Positions 62,681-64,000 of a stretch of DNA of 64,000 nt are shown here, piece after piece. The stretch lies in the NCBI RefSeq assembly GCF_038630985.1, contig NZ_CP152049.1, positions 5,786,501-5,850,500 of the forward strand, in the 5' to 3' direction. The translations under genes were made by a program, and so were the position numbers. The notes below the pieces were generated by a model. The model was not told where the DNA came from, searched no databases, and saw only the letters and a program-made list of their open reading frames with translations. Source of the DNA: Paenibacillus sp. FSL H8-0548. Its GTDB lineage: Bacteria; Bacillota; Bacilli; Paenibacillales; Paenibacillaceae. How positions within the stretch are numbered: the first letter of the stretch is position 1; each line of letters opens with the position of its first letter.

Positions 62681-64000
62681 TTATATGCGCGCATTATTCA
62701 TATGATCCAAAGCTGCCAAAATAAGTGCAACCACCTCTGCTCTTGTTGCATTTACTTGTGGCGCAAAACGATTGTTTCCTACTCCTCCAACAAGTCCGGC
62801 AGACTGTGCAGCAGCAATAGATGGTTTTGCCCATGCCGGAATGTCACTTGTATCCGCGAATGATGGCTTCGCATTCGGATCAACCTTGATGCCGAGTGCA
62901 CGAACCAGCATAACGGTCATTTCAGTGCGTGTTAGCTTATTGGATGGCCTCAGCGTGTTATCCTCGTAGCCTGCTATCACCTTATCCTCGATAAGCTGCG
63001 CAAAGAAGGAGCGCGCCCAAGCTGGAACCTGATCGGCATCAGCAAAATTAAGCGTACCCGCTGTCGATTCAAGCTTAAATGCTCTGCCCATCATCGTTAT
63101 AAACTCTGCTCTTGTCGCGTTATCCTTAGGATGGAAAGTGCCATCTCCATAACCGCTAACAATGCCCAGCTTTACAGCTGCTTCAATCGCTTGTGCTGCC
63201 CAGTGATTGCCAACATCGCTAAACTTCGGCGACGAACCTTCGTTACCGCCTGGTGTCGGTGTCGGAACCGGCGTTGGCGTCGGTGTTGGTGTTGAAGTCG
63301 GAGGCGACGTTGGCGCTGGCGTCGGTGTTGGTGTTGTTCCACCATCTGGAATCGGACTGCCCTTCAAATCAACGATTCGACCTTCAACAGCCGATGTTGC
63401 TGCCGTGATTGCACCAAGCTTCTGAATATAGTTTGTAAACACCTCATAGTCCGGCAAATACAGTAGGTTTACGCGCCCTTCATTATACGCCTTCTCAAGA
63501 GAAGCGTAGAAGTCTCCGCCTTTGGCTGTAAATGCATTTGTCGCTACTTCATAGGTCTTATTCATATCCAGTGGCACATAGCTGCTGCCGCTTTTCACCT
63601 GAATACGAATGATCCGCTCATTGACCGGCTTCGTTGAATCATAATCAAATCTCATCCCTGCAATATGCGGGAAGCGGCCATCCTTGGTCGTAGTAATGGT
63701 AGAAACGCCGTTCTCCATTGCATCCTTAATTTCTTGCCCGGTTAAAGTGATCGTAACCAGATCATTATTGAATGGAAGCACAGTCAATACTTCCCCTTGT
63801 GTAATCGGGCCTGCGTTAATAGAGTCGCGGATACCACCGCCATTTTGCAGTGCGATAACAGCATTTGTACCCGCTGCTTTTGCTGCATAAAGCATACCAT
63901 CAGCGATCAGATTGCCGAGGTTCGTTTCCATAGAGCGCACATCAGCACGAACGCCGTTCAATACTACTTCTGTATTCCCGACCTCAAGATTCGATAGCTC
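62681..64000 (-). CDS. 5'-nucleotidase C-terminal domain + SLH protein, 5' end outside window
   Basis: This reading frame enters at the right edge and has no real start inside; a TTG at 63961 is internal. Visible parts are the 5'-nucleotidase C-terminal domain (ALQNGGGIRDSINAGPITQGE, FDYDSTKPVNERI), a Pro/Thr-rich linker with repeating PTP, and three SLH repeats (motifs ATRAEF, LTRTEM, ATRAEV) at the C-terminus. It should be a wall-bound nucleotidase or UshA-like phosphoesterase that salvages extracellular nucleotide. The N-terminal metallophosphatase domain should lie just beyond the window. Confidence 0.9.
   Translation of the reverse strand, partial: ELSNLEVGNTEVVLNGVRADVRSMETNLGNLIADGMLYAAKAAGTNAVIALQNGGGIRDSINAGPITQGEVLTVLPFNNDLVTITLTGQEIKDAMENGVSTITTTKDGRFPHIAGMRFDYDSTKPVNERIIRIQVKSGSSYVPLDMNKTYEVATNAFTAKGGDFYASLEKAYNEGRVNLLYLPDYEVFTNYIQKLGAITAATSAVEGRIVDLKGSPIPDGGTTPTPTPAPTSPPTSTPTPTPTPVPTPTPGGNEGSSPKFSDVGNHWAAQAIEAAVKLGIVSGYGDGTFHPKDNATRAEFITMMGRAFKLESTAGTLNFADADQVPAWARSFFAQLIEDKVIAGYEDNTLRPSNKLTRTEMTVMLVRALGIKVDPNAKPSFADTSDIPAWAKPSIAAAQSAGLVGGVGNNRFAPQVNATRAEVVALILAALDHMNNARI

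Noticed and set aside
1..64000. CRISPR array, tRNA or rRNA genes
   Set aside because: I saw no regularly spaced repeats with unique spacers and no tRNA or rRNA signature in the window.

Overview
The window looks like the chromosome of a Paenibacillus-type bacterium (Bacillota, Bacillales). The reasons are four proteins with S-layer homology (SLH) repeats, carbohydrate ABC importers without their own ATPase, YesM/YesN-type and AraC regulators, a caa3 oxidase operon, a YhcN/YlaJ-type lipoprotein, and strong Shine-Dalgarno sites that often precede TTG or GTG starts. Genus is inferred from gene content only.

Region 1 (1-16190, mostly minus strand) is the first carbohydrate locus. It holds two SLH surface proteins, one cut by the left edge and one with a TIM-barrel-like core between two discoidin domains. 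It also holds a sugar-binding lipoprotein, a YesN/YesM two-component pair, two ABC permeases and a GH78 alpha-L-rhamnosidase divergent from an AraC regulator. A 39-bp element recurs upstream of the binding-protein gene and of the permease operon.

Region 2 (16191-17860) is a junction with GCAGGATAG hairpins and an internally deleted insertion sequence that still has both ends.

Region 3 (17883-33034, minus) is the second carbohydrate locus: a cohesin+SLH protein, a 1917-residue GH53 galactanase with cohesin, FIVAR and dockerin-like modules, a GH115-like alpha-glucuronidase, a membrane-anchored AraC regulator, and an LplABC-like importer. GH78, GH115 and GH53 together would suit rhamnose- and glucuronate-capped galactan, for example pectic or arabinogalactan side chains. 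The cohesin-SLH protein could hold enzyme on the cell wall.

Region 4 (33300-34500) is a small patch of decayed accessory DNA: a broken serine recombinase, a perfect 34-bp palindrome, a 50-residue glycine-zipper peptide, and an XRE regulator cut short by an in-frame amber codon.

Region 5 (34612-64000) is mostly core-type genes: a GntR/ABC export operon, the ctaCDEF-ctaG-DUF420 caa3 oxidase operon, a YhcN-like lipoprotein, an aldo/keto reductase with a divergent HxlR regulator, DUF421, two SDR dehydrogenases, an NADH oxidase behind tandem Rex sites, a copper cluster (YtkA-like lipoprotein, CopA, CopZ, CsoR) with three CsoR-type operators, GDPD, an MFS permease, YitT, folD behind a ZTP riboswitch, and a 5'-nucleotidase/SLH protein cut by the right edge.
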